From Boswellia sacra (lineage: Eukaryota; Streptophyta; Magnoliopsida; Sapindales; Burseraceae), in assembly GCA_013180625.2 (NCBI GenBank), contig SNVD02014811.1, forward strand, positions 1-64,000: a stretch of 64,000 bases of DNA. The letters run 5' to 3'. The notes beneath the pieces are model-generated. The model saw nothing but the letters and a program-made list of their open reading frames with translations, was not told the DNA's origin and made no database searches. Positions within the stretch are counted from its first letter, which is position 1. Every line of letters starts with the position of its first letter. A program made the position numbers and the translations under genes. Below are positions 34,241 through 47,191 of this stretch, in pieces.

Positions 34241-35041
34241 TAAGAAAAGTTGATTCCGATTAGGATACCAAATTCTAATAGCTTACTTTGTTATTTTGAG
34301 TCCTTGTATCACTACACATTGCACACAATGAGCACAAATTGCCTAAACTAGTCGTGTGGCATTGGCATGATAAGTTTTTGGCTCCATTTGACCCTTAGAT
34401 GACTCATATTGGTGTCACCACCTTTGAGTAAGTACCATGGACTTGATATAAAAAGAGACTAACCCAAAGGGGCATCTCTCGCTCGAAGGAGCCTAGACCA
34501 TTGGACCCTTGAGATTCAAGCCCATGTAGATGAATCTAGAAATTTTTATTTGGATGAATATCCAAAACCTATGTTAAAATACATGTCAATGGATGTAAAT
34601 AACATTGACTCAAACCTCATGAAACCATGAACTAATGCCACATGTCGAATCACCTTTAGGAACAAATGGGGGATATGTGCCATGAGTTAAGGTTATCATG
34701 ACGTTTAGAAGCCATGTTATGATAATAATGAAGAATCTAACACAACTTGAATGTTAGAATTAGAAGTAAGAATCTTGCATTCCTACATCCCATGATGATG
34801 ACTTGGGAATGAGGTCAAAAATCCTAGGGAAAGAGATGCAAGCTCATGTGTGTTGGAGGAAAAAGGTTGGAAGGCTAAAAGTCTGTCTATGCCCTTGTAT
34901 GAGCATACATCATATCATACATACATGCATGCATGCATGGCATTAACACCTTAGTTTTTCAACCACCATAGCTTGGGTTAGATGAGGTGGTCGAGACAAT
35001 AGGAACCAGTCACTAAAAATAGCCATACCTAACAACAACAA

Positions 35042-35910
35042 TTAAGAGATTGTCCAATTGAGAGCCGATATGACCGCACTCCAACAACAAATGGTCCAAC
35101 TCATTGAAGCTCTACAAAATGGGCCTAACTGCATAAACCAGCCTCTATGCAAAGGTAATGGTGGTGATAAGGGTGAGACTAGCCAGGCAGAGATAGGGGG
35201 AAAGGCCCAGCCAACCAATATGAGCCTGAATCGGTCAGGCAATTAGCCAAGGACATGGAAAAGGTCTAGTCTCTCTTAAAGAAGAAAGGGTTGAAATGGT
35301 TGAAGACCTAGATGACATCTTGCTCATTGGGGACAATGATTTGCCTTTGAAGTTTTGAATGCCAGATTTGCCCAAGTTCAATGGGGAGGACAATCCAAAG
35401 ACACATTTGAGACAGTATGTTGTTGTTATAGCCACCACTCCTTTGACGAATGAGTATATCTTGAAGTATTTCATGCTATCCTTAAAAGATGATGAAGTAG
35501 TATGGTACCATGATTTGCCCAAGAGAGTCTGACAAGGTTGGGAACAACTATCTGAACAATTTCTGAAGCAGTATCGTCACAATACCTAATTAGGGGTAAC
35601 CTTGAGGGACTTAGAGATGACCACACAAAAGCCTAACGAGATCTTTTCTGAGTACTTGGTTCGTTGGAGGGCCAAAGTTGCCAAGATAACTATAAGGCCT
35701 ACGGAGAAGGACCAAGTCCGCATGGTGATCACTAGGGCCCATTCTTTTATTGGAGATAGGCGTACTAGCTTTCTAGTCAAAACTTGCTAGCTTTCCAATC
35801 AAAACTTTTAAAGACCTACATGATTCGGGCATCCAATAGAAGGTTTAGAGTCTAGGCAGAAAAGAAACAACAATAACTACCTTAGAAGAAAATAAGGGTA
35901 ATATGACCAA
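35042..35910 (+). pseudogene. Tat-like gag, heavily degraded (element D)
   Basis: Pieces in several frames give the gag core: a Q-rich MTALQQQMVQLIEAL start, PDLPKFNGEDNPKTHLRQY (about 35360), MLSLKDDEVVWYHDLP (about 35470), EQLSEQFLKQYRHNT (about 35545) and QKPNEIFSEYLVRWRAKVAK (about 35630). These correspond to the Retrotrans_gag domain of Tat elements. Many stops and frameshifts intervene. No zinc knuckle or pol follows. Confidence 0.8.
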
Positions 35911-36769
35911 ACTAGCGGGTCAGACGACAATGATGTAGAAGAGCACCAAACAAGAAAGTTCAATCAATTGGGATGACCCTTGTCTGATGTATTTGAGGAG
36001 CTCTAAGCCTAAGTTGTGTTGTTCTCATTAACACCAAAGCCTCTATAAAACCCACAACCTGCTAACCACAAGCATCATGAATATTATGATTTCCACAAAA
36101 AATTAGCCATATCATCCACAAATGCCACCGCCTTCAACATGAGATACAAGACCTGATTGACAATGGAAGAATTCCTGACCTAGAGAATGAATAATGATGT
36201 TTTAAAATGATTTGCTTTAAGAATGTTATATAAGTTGTGTATTCTTTTAATGATCATTGATAAAATCATGATACTTATCGAAAATAGATTTTTGGTAATG
36301 CATGAAATTGTATTGTCTACATAGTTGACTATTTTTTCCATATGAGTTTCATTCTTGATTCTTTAACATTTGAGCATAAAAGCCATGAATATGGAACTTT
36401 ATGTCAGTTCAAGAAACTTTATGTGAATAAAGCTTTGTGTTGAGATCTCATAAGACTCTAGAACCCATTTGATCACTACTTGAGATGAAATCCTAGGCTT
36501 CACAACATGAGGGAAGTGATTTAAGCCTTCTTTTAGATCGATTAAGCCTTTCAAGTCCACCTATGCTTACTTCATTGTCCCTATTGTACCTCATTGAGCC
36601 TAATCAAGCTTTTTCTTTGTCAAACCACAAAATTTATCCTAGCACTAGAAAAAATTTTCCTACATAGTACCTTTCACTTAAAGCATATATACATTCTAAA
36701 AAAGCATTGAGAGCCATGCTTAAGGGAGAACGAAAGGAATTTGAGAATTTTTGTGCAATTTTTTAGCTT

Positions 36770-36890
36770 GAAAAAGGAAAAAGGAAAAAGGAAAAATAAG
36801 AAGAAGAAAAAGAAGAAAAAGAAAAAGGAAAAGAAGAAGAAGAATAGAAAAAAAAAAGAAAAGAAAAAGGAAAAGGAAAAGAAAAGTGTT
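36770..36890 (+). repeat. Purine-rich (AAG/GAAAA)n tract
   Basis: Almost pure A/G on the plus strand. The Lys-rich and Phe/Leu-rich reading frames across it are compositional artefacts. It resembles the tract at 17500-17668 of the sister element C. Confidence 0.9.
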
Positions 36891-37667
36891 AATCCCATCA
36901 CTTGTGTAGCCTCTCAAAATCGAAGGCAAAGCAAACGTGGTGGATGAAGATTCAAAGTTTATAGGTGTAGCCAATCAAAATTGAAACAAACATGGTGATG
37001 AAAATGAGTTGATGCTCTCAATTGAAACCTAAAATAGTTGTATGACTATGAGTAAGTTAACCTTTTAATTTCCTTATCATACCTTGACCCAAGCCTGAAA
37101 TTACAAGCTTAATAAAGCCCTAATGATCCTTGATATTGTGATGAGCCTACATTAGTGGAGAGTGGTGTGAAAAGTGGGCTTATGGCAGTCCTTCTATCTT
37201 TAGAGATTGATCTCTAGTTTCTATTTGTACAAAGTCATCTAAGTCTCAACAAGTAAGTATGATTGGCTATACACACATATACGAAGAATCTTGAATGAAG
37301 CAATTCTGTCATTAGAATCAAAATTAAGAACAATCACAGTGTCAATGCATTACCTTTGAGCTATTGAATTTGAGAAATCTTTGAAGAATTCAAATGTGAA
37401 ACAAATTGATCACAACTCACATTTAGTATTTCAACTTATTATTGGAGGATATTGGATGTGTTGGAAACGTGTTAAGAAGAAGAAAATCTGCTAGTATTTC
37501 CTATCAATGGTATCAAAGAAGGTAACCTTGCCACCAACAGTGAAAAAGCAAGATATATGTAAGAGGTTAGCCATTGTCATCTAGCATGGATGTCTACAAA
37601 GAAGGACGAATAATGCCCTTAAAGCTAGATGAAGAAATTCATAAAGCCACTAGTAACATTTTCATAC

Positions 37668-37835
37668 AAGGGGCAAAGAATTGTCCATTCATCTTGAGAA
37701 GTGAAAAGAAGCAAGGGACAAAGAATTGCCTAATCATCTTGAGAAAGAAAAGAAACATGGGGCAAAGAATTGCTGATTCATCTTGAGAAAAGAAAAAAAT
37801 GAGGGGGCAAAGAATTACCGTAACCATCTTAAAAA
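37668..37835 (+). repeat. Tandem repeat, about 54 bp x 3-4
   Basis: Units built on ggggcaaagaattgnc..atcatcttgagaa-gaaaagaa repeat from 37668 to 37835. This is internal to element D and non-coding. Confidence 0.75.
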
Positions 37836-38259
37836 TCATGGTAGATAGAATTGTCTCAATTATCTCAAAGGAAGCGTAAGAAATGGTGCTTGAAATAGGC
37901 AGACTGACTATTTACTAGAGGATTGTTTTAAGCATTTGAATATTCATTACACGACTCTGTAGTACAAAAATCTCCCCCTGCTCATCGCTAAGTCATCCTC
38001 AGTATCCTCTCATAAGAAGCACAAGCTGGCTCAAAGTCAGTCCACACCCTCAATGATCGCCTAGCCTAAAAGACATACATATTTAGCATAAGCATAGAGC
38101 ATGCAAACATAAAGCATAAATACTTTTCTTTCAGGAAGCATAATCCAAACTGGAGCAAAGTCCAAAAGTGATCGAAATTTGTAGAATCATAATACAGTAT
38201 GAAATACTGGGGGTAACCGTAAAAGAAAATGGGCTCAACACCAAGAGGAATAGTAGAAG

Positions 38260-38928
38260 TAGAAGCACGATGTGCAAGTCACCTGGATCAGTTAACTCAG
38301 TCTTGATAGGATCATTTGTAGAATGATGTGCAAGCCACCTAGATCAAGCAACTCAGTCTCGATGAGACCAATGGAAGCAGCACGATATGCAAGCCATCTG
38401 GATTAGGCAATTTAGTCTCGATGAGATCAAATAGAAGTAGCATGATGTGAAAGCCGTCTAGATCAAGTAGTTTAATCTCGATAAGACCTGATTGAAGCAG
38501 CACAACATCTAAGATACCTGGATCAGGCAGTTCATTTTCGATGAGACTCAGTAGAAGTAGCATGATGTGCAAGTCAATCTCAATAATACCTAATTAAAGT
38601 AACATGATGTGCAAGCCATATGGATCAGGCAATTCAGTCTCGATAAGACACAATGAAAATAGCATGATGTGCAAGTTAGTCTCAATGAGACCAGATCGAA
38701 GTAGCATGATATGAAAGACACCTGGATCAAGCAGTTTAGTCTCGATGAGACCCCATCAAAGCAGCACAATATGCCAACCACCTAGACCTAGATCAAGTAG
38801 TTTAGTTCAGCACGATATGCAAGCTGCCTGGATCAGGCTCTTCAGTTAGCACGATGTGCAAGCTACCTAGTTTAGGCTCATTAGTTTAGCATAATGTGCA
38901 AAGTCGCCTAGATCAGGCTGTTGACCCA
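38260..38928 (+). repeat. 60-bp tandem array, left part (split by element E)
   Basis: About 11 imperfect units with consensus pieces agcacgatgtgcaagcc, cctggatcaggca and agtctcgatgagacc. The array resumes at 44686 after element E. E's target duplication caggc falls in the gatcaggc part of a unit. Confidence 0.85.
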
Positions 38929-39247
38929 GGTATGGCAACCCAAGAGGGGGGGTGAATTGGGTTTTTATTTATCAAAACGGATTTAGAAAACTTTTCTTGA
39001 AAGATCAAAATTAGTTCACTCTTTCTTTGAAAATAAAGGTGAAGAAGATGAAATTAGAATTTATCAAAGATGCAATCAAAAGAATAATAATGATGAACAA
39101 TCACAAGTGCAAGTAAATGTAAAGAGGAAAGGGATAGAGAGAGTGCAAACTCAATTTACGTGGTTCGGCAAACCTTGCCTACGTCCACGGGCTCCTAGCT
39201 CCACGAGCTAAGCTTTCCACTAAGTTGTAGAAATCTTTACAACTTGC

Positions 39248-39440
39248 TTGATGAACAACCTCACCAAGACTTTTTCTTCCAACTCTTGATAACACCACAC
39301 CAAGAGTTCTTCTTGATGAACAACCTCACCAAGGCAACTTCCTTCAACCCTTGATAACACCACACCAAGAGTTCTTCTTGATGAACAACCTCACCAAGGC
39401 AACTTCCTTCAACTCTTGATAACACACAACAAGAGTTCTC
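39248..39440 (+). repeat. 65-bp tandem repeat x 3 within the SIRE-like LTR
   Basis: The unit contains ttgatgaacaacctcaccaa, cttccttcaac and cttgataacaccacacc. The same array is at 43273-43464 in the other LTR. Confidence 0.85.
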
Positions 39441-39724
39441 TCAAGGATAACTATTATCCTTTACAATAATAGCTCACTCTCACCACAATACAAGAACAAA
39501 GATAATTTTTACAACAAAAGTATAACTCTCTTCAAAGAGTAGATAAATAATATAAAAGCTCTCTAGACTTGATATTTCTCTTGCTTTTTGCTTGATAAAT
39601 GCTTCTCTTGCACTCTTGAATGCATGGGAGAATGGCTCCTTTTATAGGCAAATGAGATGAACTTAATCAAGTGAAGACACCATCTCCAAATTTTCTGCCC
39701 ACCATAAAAACCGTAATTTTGTCT

Positions 39725-40445
39725 GCCATTTTTGTCAATGTTCCGTTTGAAATTTGAAAATCTGTAAAACATAAAAGATCTTCACATTTGAATAAGCTTT
39801 CCAACGCATCAAGAATCAAGTCATTTGGATATCTGTAGCTCAAGATATGGCCAAAACACCATTCGGTGCTCATGTGACTTGATTTTTCCTCCATGTGTCA
39901 GTCCACCGACTTGAATGATAATTCTGTCAGCCTTCCGTTTGAAATTTGAATTTCTTCAAAACATAAAAGATCTTCATATTTGAATAAGATTTCCAAAACA
40001 TTAAGATTCAAAGAATTTGGATATCTCTATCTTAAGATATGGCCAAAACACCATTCGGTGCTCATGTGAGTTGATTTTTCTTCTCTGTGTCAGTCCACCG
40101 AATTGCATGTCAATTATGTCGGCCTTCTGTTTGAAATTTGAATTTTTTCAAAACATATGAAATGTTCCTCATTAAGTCATCTTTCCAATGCCATAAGAAT
40201 CAAGTCATTTTGATTTTTCTAGCTCAAGATATGTCCAAAGGAGTATTCGGTGCTCATGTCAGCTGCTTCCATTTGTCTTTCAACTTGCATGATGATTTGG
40301 ACAACCTTGCACTTGAAATTTGAATTTCATTAAAACATATGAAATGTTATAAATTGAGTAAGCTTTCCAAAGGCTCAAGAATCACATCATTTGGATATTT
40401 GTAGAGATATATATGACCAATTGATTGAACATTGCTCATGTGTCA
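39725..40445 (+). repeat. About 185-bp degenerate tandem repeat x 4 in the SIRE-like LTR
   Basis: Each unit carries gtttgaaatttgaa, aaaacataaaagatctt or aaaacatatgaaatgtt, taagctttccaa, agaatcaagtcattt and caccattcggtgctcatgtga-like blocks. Four decayed units make up the distal half of the LTR (duplicate at 43760-44470). Confidence 0.8.
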
Positions 40446-40989
40446 CATTCCTTGAGTCAATCCTTGTTCTTAAACTTTGGTGCCTTTAACATGTAGTCTT
40501 CTCCTTAGCTTCAACACTTCATTTTAATAAGCCTCTTCTTGATTTTAAAATTATTTCAATGATCTTACTCTTGCACATAAATAAACATGTTAGTAAATCT
40601 CAATTAATCAATGTGTATTGTTATCATCAAAATTATCATGTAGCCTTCGGGCTAACAATCTCCCCCTTTTTGATGATGACAAACCATTGATTGCTTTAAA
40701 ATAATATCTAAAATCAAGAATGAAAATAAAATCAAGAATAAACAAAAAAGGCAATTGTTATGAATATAAGCAATCCAACCAGTTCTCCCCCTTTTGTTAT
40801 CATCAAAAAGATGTAATCAAATTAATTACTCCCCCTAAATATATTCTCCCCCTTAACATATGCTACCATTCAAAGATTATCATATAAAAGCAAAATTAAG
40901 CATATCCAATATGTCTAATTCTTTTCTAATTATGCAAAATCTATCTTGACTAAGGGTTTTATTTGTTGAAAAAAAATTTTTGTTTAAAA

Positions 40990-42892
40990 AAGTTCTCACT
41001 TGTTTTTCAAATTGACAAGCATCACAAATCTTGTTATTTTCAAATTTTATTTTTGGAAGACCATCAACAAATCATTTTTAGAAATTTTTGAAATTGTGTC
41101 CATGCTAGCATGACCTAACCTTCTATGCCATAACCAAGTATCATGATTAACAATGAAACAATTTTCTACATGATCATTAACATCAATATCAATTGTATAT
41201 TACTAACAAATAATGTCTTATTGTTACTAACATCCTTAATCACACATCTATTAGGCTCAAAAGCAACAAAATACCCTTTATCACACAATTGACTAATGCT
41301 AATCAAATCATGTTTCAAACCATGAACAAGCAAAACATCTTTAATAATAGGTGAAGAAGGGTTACCAATATCACCATGTCCGATTACCCTTCCTTTGGCA
41401 TTATCATCGAAGGTCACATATCCTCCTTTCTTCATGATTAATCTTGAGAACTTGGAGGCATCTCCGGTCATATGCCTTGAGCATCCACTATCTAAGTACC
41501 ACTTGTGTTTGCCACGCCTTTGTCTCTACAATCAACATTAAAAGAGCGACTTTTTGGTACCCAAATGTTCTTGGGTCCTTGGGGGTTAGTTATGGTACTT
41601 TTTGGAACCCATATTTGTTTTAGATTAGGATTTTTCCTAATATAGCAAGAATATACTTTATGTCTTTTACTTCCACAATAAGTACATGAATGATTAGGAT
41701 TATTCCAAAAAGATGCATGAGCAAAATAATTTTTAAAATACTTTTGATTTTTATGAGTTTTATATCCTAAGCCTCTTTTATCAAAAACACACCTTTGGTT
41801 TTGTAACATAGAATTCAAATTTTTTGTGCTTTTGTAAAACTATCAACAATATTTCTTAAGCCATTATTTTCCTTTTTCAAAATAACATTTTCTTTCTCTA
41901 ATTTATCAAAATCCTTTTGTTTTAAAATCTCATTTTCAGTTTTTAAAAAATGTATTTGACTTTCCAAACTTTCAAATCTTTTTGCTTTAAAATTTCATTT
42001 TCATTTTCTAAAGCTTCATTTATTTCCACCAACTCTTCTAATTGAGATAACATGATTTTGGCCTTCTTTTTGAAAGCATTGATTTTTGAATTTTGTTTAT
42101 CAACTTGCACATATAAATTTTGGAATGCTTCAAGTAATTCATCATATGAAAGCTTAGGATCATGGTTTAGAATACTTATCTCATTTTCTCTTAAAGCCAT
42201 GAAGCACATGTTTGCCACTTTGCAATCTTCTTCATTCTCCTTCAAGGTGATTTCATGAATCATGACAGAACCTATAAGTTCTTCTAATGGTAGTTTGGTG
42301 AGGTCCTTTGCTTCTTGAATTGCCGTCACCTTTGGCTCCCAAGATTTTGGTAGACACCTAAGAATCTTTTTCACCATTTCAACATTAGAATAAGATTTAC
42401 CAAGAGATTTCAAACTATTAATAATATCCGTAAATCTAGTAACATTTCAGAAATTGATTCATCCAATTTCATCTTAAAAAGCTCATAACTATGAACTAGC
42501 ATACTAATTTTGGATTCTTTAACTTGACTAGTTCCTTCATGAGTTCCTTCAAGTGTGTGCCATATTTCTTGTGCCGTAGAATAAGTAGATATTCTATTAA
42601 ACTCATTTCTATCTAGAGCACAATATAACACATTCATAGCTTTAGCATTCAAACTCAATTTCTTTTTATCATCTTCACTAAACTCTTTAGGGTCTTTAAG
42701 CATGCATTCCCCATTTTCAATTTTGGTAGGAACAAAAGGTCCTTCCAAAACAATAGACCACAAATCATAATCAAAAGATTTCAAGAAAATACTCATTCTA
42801 GTTTTCCAATAAGAGTAATCACTTCCATTAAAAAATGGAGGTCTAGAGATAGAAAGTCCCTCAACATATGAAGTTGAATTAAAAGTTGCCAT
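40990..42892 (-). pseudogene. SIRE-like gag, protease start and pre-integrase piece (element E)
   Basis: ATG at 42892. Gag has PPFFNGSDYSYWKTRMSIFL near 42830, a K/E-rich coiled region to 41943, and the knuckle CTYCGSKRHKVYSC near 41670. It is followed by LDSGCSRHMTGD of the protease near 41480 and a WLWHRRLGHASM-type GAG-pre-integrase motif near 41110. Reading frames break near 42411, 41830 and 41475-41480. The rest of pol is absent before the polypurine tract. Confidence 0.88.
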
Positions 42893-42931
42893 AGCTCAAA
42901 TCGGTTAAGATTTAAAAAAATGAGCAACCTT

Positions 42932-42943
42932 GCTCTGATACCA
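42932..42943 (-). other. Primer binding site of element E (tRNA-iMet)
   Basis: Minus strand TGGTATCAGAGC, two bases from the LTR edge. This is the standard copia initiator-Met primer site. Confidence 0.93.
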
Positions 42944-42945
42944 CT

Positions 42946-44685
42946 TGTTGACCCAGGTATGGCAACCCAAGAGGGGGGGGGAATTGGGTTTTTATTTATC
43001 AAAACGGATTTAGAAAACTTTTCTTGAAAGATCAAAATTAGTTCACTCTTTCTTTGAAAATAAAGGTGAAAAAGATGAAATTAGAATTTATCAAAGATTC
43101 AATCAAAAGAATAATAATGATGAACAATCACAAGTGCAAGTAAATGTAAAGAGGAAAGGGATAGAGAGAGTACAAACTCAATTTACGTGGTTCGGCAAAC
43201 CTTGCCTACGTCCACGGGCTCCTAGCTCCACGAGCTAAGCTTTCCACTAAGTTGTAGAATCTTTACAACTTGCTTGATGAACACCTCACCAAGACTTTTT
43301 CTTCCAACTCTTGATAACACCACACCAAGAGTTCTTCTTGATGAACAACCTCACCAAGGCAACTTCCTTCAACCTTTGATAACACCACACCAAGAGTTCT
43401 TCTTGATGAACAACCTCACCAAGGCAACTTCCTTCAACCCTTGATAACACCACAACAAAAGTTCTCTCAAGATAACTATTATCCTTTACAAGAATATCTC
43501 ACTCTCACCACAATACAAGAACAAAGATAATTTTTACAACAAAAATATAACTCTCTTCAAAGAGTAGATAAATAATATAAAAGCTCTCTAGACTTGATAT
43601 TTCTCTTGCTTTTTGCTTGATAAATGCTTCTCTTGCTCTCATTGAATGCATGGGAGAATGGCTCCTTTTATAGGCAAATGAGATGAACTTAATCAAGTGA
43701 AGACACCAACTCCAAATTTTCTGCCCACCATAAAAACCGTAATCTTGTCTGCCATTTTTGTCAATGTTCCGTTTGAAATTTGAAAATCTGTAAAACATAA
43801 AAGATCTTCATGTTTGAATAAGCTTTCCAACGCATCAAGAATCAAGTCATTTGGATATCTGTAGCTTAAGATATGGCCAAAACACCATTCGGTGCTCATG
43901 TGACTTGATTTTTCCTCCATGTGTCAGTTCACCGACTTGAATGATAATTCTGTCAGTCTTCCGTTTGAAATTTGAATTTCTTCAAAACATAAAATATCTT
44001 CATATTTTAATAAGATTTCCAAAACATTAAGATTCAAAGAATTTTGATATCTCTATCTTAAGATATGGCCAAAACACCATTCGGTGCTCATGTGAGTTGA
44101 TTTTTCTTCTTTGTGTCAGTCCACCGAATTGCATGTCAATTATGTCGGCCTTCTGTTTGAAATTTGAATTTTTTTCAAAACATATGAAATGTTTCTTCAT
44201 TAAGTTATCTTTTCAATGCCGCAAGAATCAAGTCATTTTGATTTTTCTAGCTCAAGATATGTCCAAAGGAGTATTCGGTGCTCATGTCAGCTGCTTCCAT
44301 TTGTCTTTCAACTTGCATGATGATTTGGACAACTTTGCACTTGAAATTTGAATTTCATTAAAACATATGAAATGTTATAAATTGAGTAAGCTTTCCAAAG
44401 GCTCAAGAATCACGTCATTTGGATATTTGTAGAGATATATATGACCAATTGATTGAACATTACTCATGTGTCACATTCCTTGAGTCAATCCTTGTTCTTA
44501 AACTTTGGTGCCTTTAACATGTAGTCTTCTCCTTAGCTTCAACACTTCATTTTAATAAGCCTCTTCTTGATTTTAAAATTATTTCAATGATCTTACTCTT
44601 GCACATAAATAAACATGTTAGTAAATCTCAATTAATCAATGTGTATTGTTATCATCAAAATTATCATGTAGCCTTAGGGCTAACA
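42946..44685 (-). repeat. 5' LTR of element E (1740 bp)
   Basis: Starts TGTTGACCCAGG and ends GGGCTAACA on the plus strand. Internal repeats are the same as in the partner LTR. Confidence 0.93.
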
Positions 44686-45130
44686 CAGGCTCCTCACTTC
44701 AGCACGATATGTAAGTCGTCTAGATCGGGCTCCCTAACCCAGCGCAATGTGCAAGTTGCTTTGATCAAGCTCCTCACTTCAGCACAATGTGCTAGATCAG
44801 GCTCCCCAACTCATCACGATGTGCAAGTCATCTAGATCAGGCTCCTTAGTTCAGCACGATGTACAAACCGTGTGGATCAAGCTTCTTAGTCAGCATGATG
44901 TGCAAGTCGTCTAGATCAGGCTCCTCAGTTTAGCATGATGTACAAATCCGCTAGATCAAGCTCCCAAGTTAGCATGATACACAGATTGCCTAGATCAGAT
45001 AGCTCAGTCTTAATAAGACTTCTCTCAAGCAATACGATGTGCAAAGACAGGTCCATCTCAATGAAACCTAACGATCACCTAAAGCAACATGATATGCTAA
45101 ACACATGGATAAAGCTTTTAGCATTACAAT
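44686..45130 (+). repeat. 60-bp tandem array, right part
   Basis: Continues the array of 38260-38928 with units such as agcacgatgtgcaagtc and ctagatcaggctcc. About seven units. Confidence 0.8.
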
Positions 45131-45426
45131 ATGCAACATGCTAAAAGTAAGAAAACGTTATAGACAAGGATCAACATAAAAATAAGGACTACCATAGTTG
45201 AAGACAGTCAAAGAGGACCACATTTGATGAGAAGGATTTGAAATAGTCAACCGCTCAAGAAGCGTAAGCATAGTCTAGAAGAGACTCAATTCACAAGAAT
45301 TGCAAATCCCCTAAAACAAGTCAAACTTTCTCAAAGGAACTCACATAGTCTAGAAGGGACACAATAGTATGTAAGAAGTACATATTGCTAAGAGTGGGCA
45401 ATGTAGTCTAGGAACTTGCCTTGAAG

Positions 45427-45596
45427 AAGACATCCACATTGAAGATAGAATTTGTCTTGAAGAAAGACATCTCCCTTGAAGAAGGTATCTACCTTAGAGA
45501 AGGAATCTCGCTTGAAGAAGTCATCTCTCTTGAAGAAGGCATCTTCCTAGAAGGAGGCATCCATCTTAAAGAAACAATCTCCCTTGAAGAAGGAAT
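45427..45596 (+). repeat. 18-bp tandem repeat (LEEGI-type)
   Basis: About nine units of atctcccttgaagaaggc, so the plus frame reads repeated I-S-L-E-E-G. The open frame (45421-45612) is a by-product of the 18-bp period. Nothing else suggests a protein. Confidence 0.85.
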
Positions 45597-46199
45597 TCGA
45601 AGCCTACCTTGAAGAAGAGATCTCCAAAAAGAAATTTGAAGTTCAGCTTGAAGAAGGAAGTTCAAATTTGAAGTTCAACTTGAAGAAAGGATTTGAAGAA
45701 GAAAAACTTAAAGAAAATTTGAGTCACATAGGATTGGACGACCAACAGACACATGTGGAAAGAATTCCTACAGAGACAAGAAAGTAATTTGTTAAAGAAC
45801 ACATCAAATAACATAAACTTAAATTGATTTGAAATTATCAAGAGATGTTTGATATTTTGTAGGAACTTGTAAGAACAATGAAGAAATCCCTAGTCCATCC
45901 AAAAGGGCACAACATATCAAGAACTTTCCCTAGTGAAGAGTAAGAATCAACAAAACAAGCAAATAAAGACAAGAAGTATCCAAAGAAAGGGCATGAAACC
46001 TAGTAAATGAAAGGTCTAAAGACCAAGAGGACACAATACAATCGAATTCTCCCTAGTGAGCTTGAAGAAATTAAGAAGTGAAGAATAGAAATAAGAAGCA
46101 CTTGAAAGAAAGGCATAAAGCCTAACAAATGCAAAAGTTTGAAAAGATCAAAGAAGAATGAAGAATACTTAATCGAAGGTATGAAGAATGAAAAGGTCT

Positions 46200-47040
46200 A
46201 AAGACTACGAGGAAGTGCATGATAGACGTTTTTCTAGTGGGCATACATTAGAAGAAACCCCTAGGAAATATGTGCATTTAAGAGTGTTTTAAACCCTTAG
46301 AATAGGTAGAAGCCCTAAGAAGAGGCACACCAAAGAGTGTTGAAAACCCTAGGAAGTAGATGTACTTAAGAGTGTTTTAAGCCCTTAGAAAGGCACAAGC
46401 CCTAAGAAGAGACGCATTGAAGAGTGTTGAAAACCCTAGTAAGTTGTTGTACTTAAGAGTGTTTTAAACCCTTAGAATAGGCATAGGCCCTCAGAAGAGG
46501 CACACTGAAGAGTGTTTAAAAACCTTAGGAAGTAGGTGCACTTAATAGTGTTTGAAGCTCTTAGAATAGGCGCAGAAGAGTGCTAGCAAACCCTGGGAAT
46601 CGCACTAAAGAGTGTTTCATCTTAGCATCGTAAGAATGCACTTAATGCATTAGAAGAATTCATTTATCTACACTAGAACAGTGCACATCATGCATTGTAA
46701 GGATGCACTTTATGCATTAGAAGAATGCATTTGTCTGCGCTAGAATGGTGCACATCAAGCATCGTAAGGATGCACTTCATGCATTAGAAGAATGCATTTG
46801 CCTGCACTAGAAGAGTGAACATCATCCATCATAAGGTTGCATTTCATGCATTAGAATGATGCATTTGTCCACACTGGACGAGTGGCATTTTATGCATTAG
46901 AAATATGCTTTGGTCCGCACTAGAAGAGTACATTGCATGCATTAGGAGGATGCACTTTAACCCTTAAGTGGGTAGACTAGCCCTCGAGTGGGCATATCAG
47001 CCCTTGAGTGGGTACACTAGCCCTTGAGTGGGCATACCTC
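46200..47040 (+). repeat. Composite tandem arrays upstream of the element D 3' LTR
   Basis: About 75-bp units (cctaggaagtaggtgcacttaa) run from 46220 to 46610. About 66-bp units (gcatcgtaaggatgcacttca / tgcattagaagaatgcattt) run from 46620 to 46940. About 18-bp units (cccttgagtgggcatac) run from 46955 to 47040. The first and last match the arrays of element C (18180-18700). The middle array is specific to D. Confidence 0.85.
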
Positions 47041-47174
47041 TTTTACAGGAATTGAAGAGGAAAACGGATGACAAGAAATCCGACAGAATGTAGAAGAAGG
47101 TGAGGATGCCAAAATAAGAAGAGGAAAGACAAGGTAAGAATACTTTGTCAATTTTTATGTCTCACAAACTTCTC

Positions 47175-47191
47175 CAAAGTAGGGGGCAACC
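47175..47191 (+). other. Polypurine tract of element D
   Basis: caaagtagggggcaacc directly before the LTR start TATAGACAC at 47192. Confidence 0.7.

Larger units (their letters stand above)
38929..40657 (-). repeat. 3' LTR of element E (1729 bp)
   Basis: Plus strand starts TGTTGACCCAGG and ends GGGCTAACA. It contains a 65-bp tandem repeat (39248-39440) and a degenerate repeat of about 185 bp (39725-40445). It matches 42946-44685 almost base for base with a few substitutions and small indels. Confidence 0.93.
38929..44685 (-). mobile_element. Internally deleted SIRE/Maximus-like Ty1/copia element E
   Basis: Two LTRs (38929-40657 and 42946-44685), a perfect target duplication caggc (38924-38928 and 44686-44690), a tRNA-iMet PBS (42932-42943) and a polypurine tract (40658-40672, minus AAAAAGGGGGAGAT). 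The interior is only about 2.3 kb, with gag, a protease start and a GAG-pre-integrase piece. Integrase core, RT and RNase H are missing, so the element is a deletion derivative. The LTRs are very similar by eye, suggesting a fairly young insertion. Confidence 0.92.

Noticed and set aside
36674..36974. Phe/Leu-rich and Lys-rich frames on both strands
   Set aside because: Artefact of the (AAG)n tract inside element D.
38260..45130. CRISPR-like regular repeats
   Set aside because: The 60-bp units are contiguous tandem repeats without unique spacers, in a plant retroelement.
45421..45787. LEEGI-repeat protein
   Set aside because: The open frame follows from an 18-bp tandem period. It is embedded in non-coding Tat arrays and has no start context or homologue that I know.
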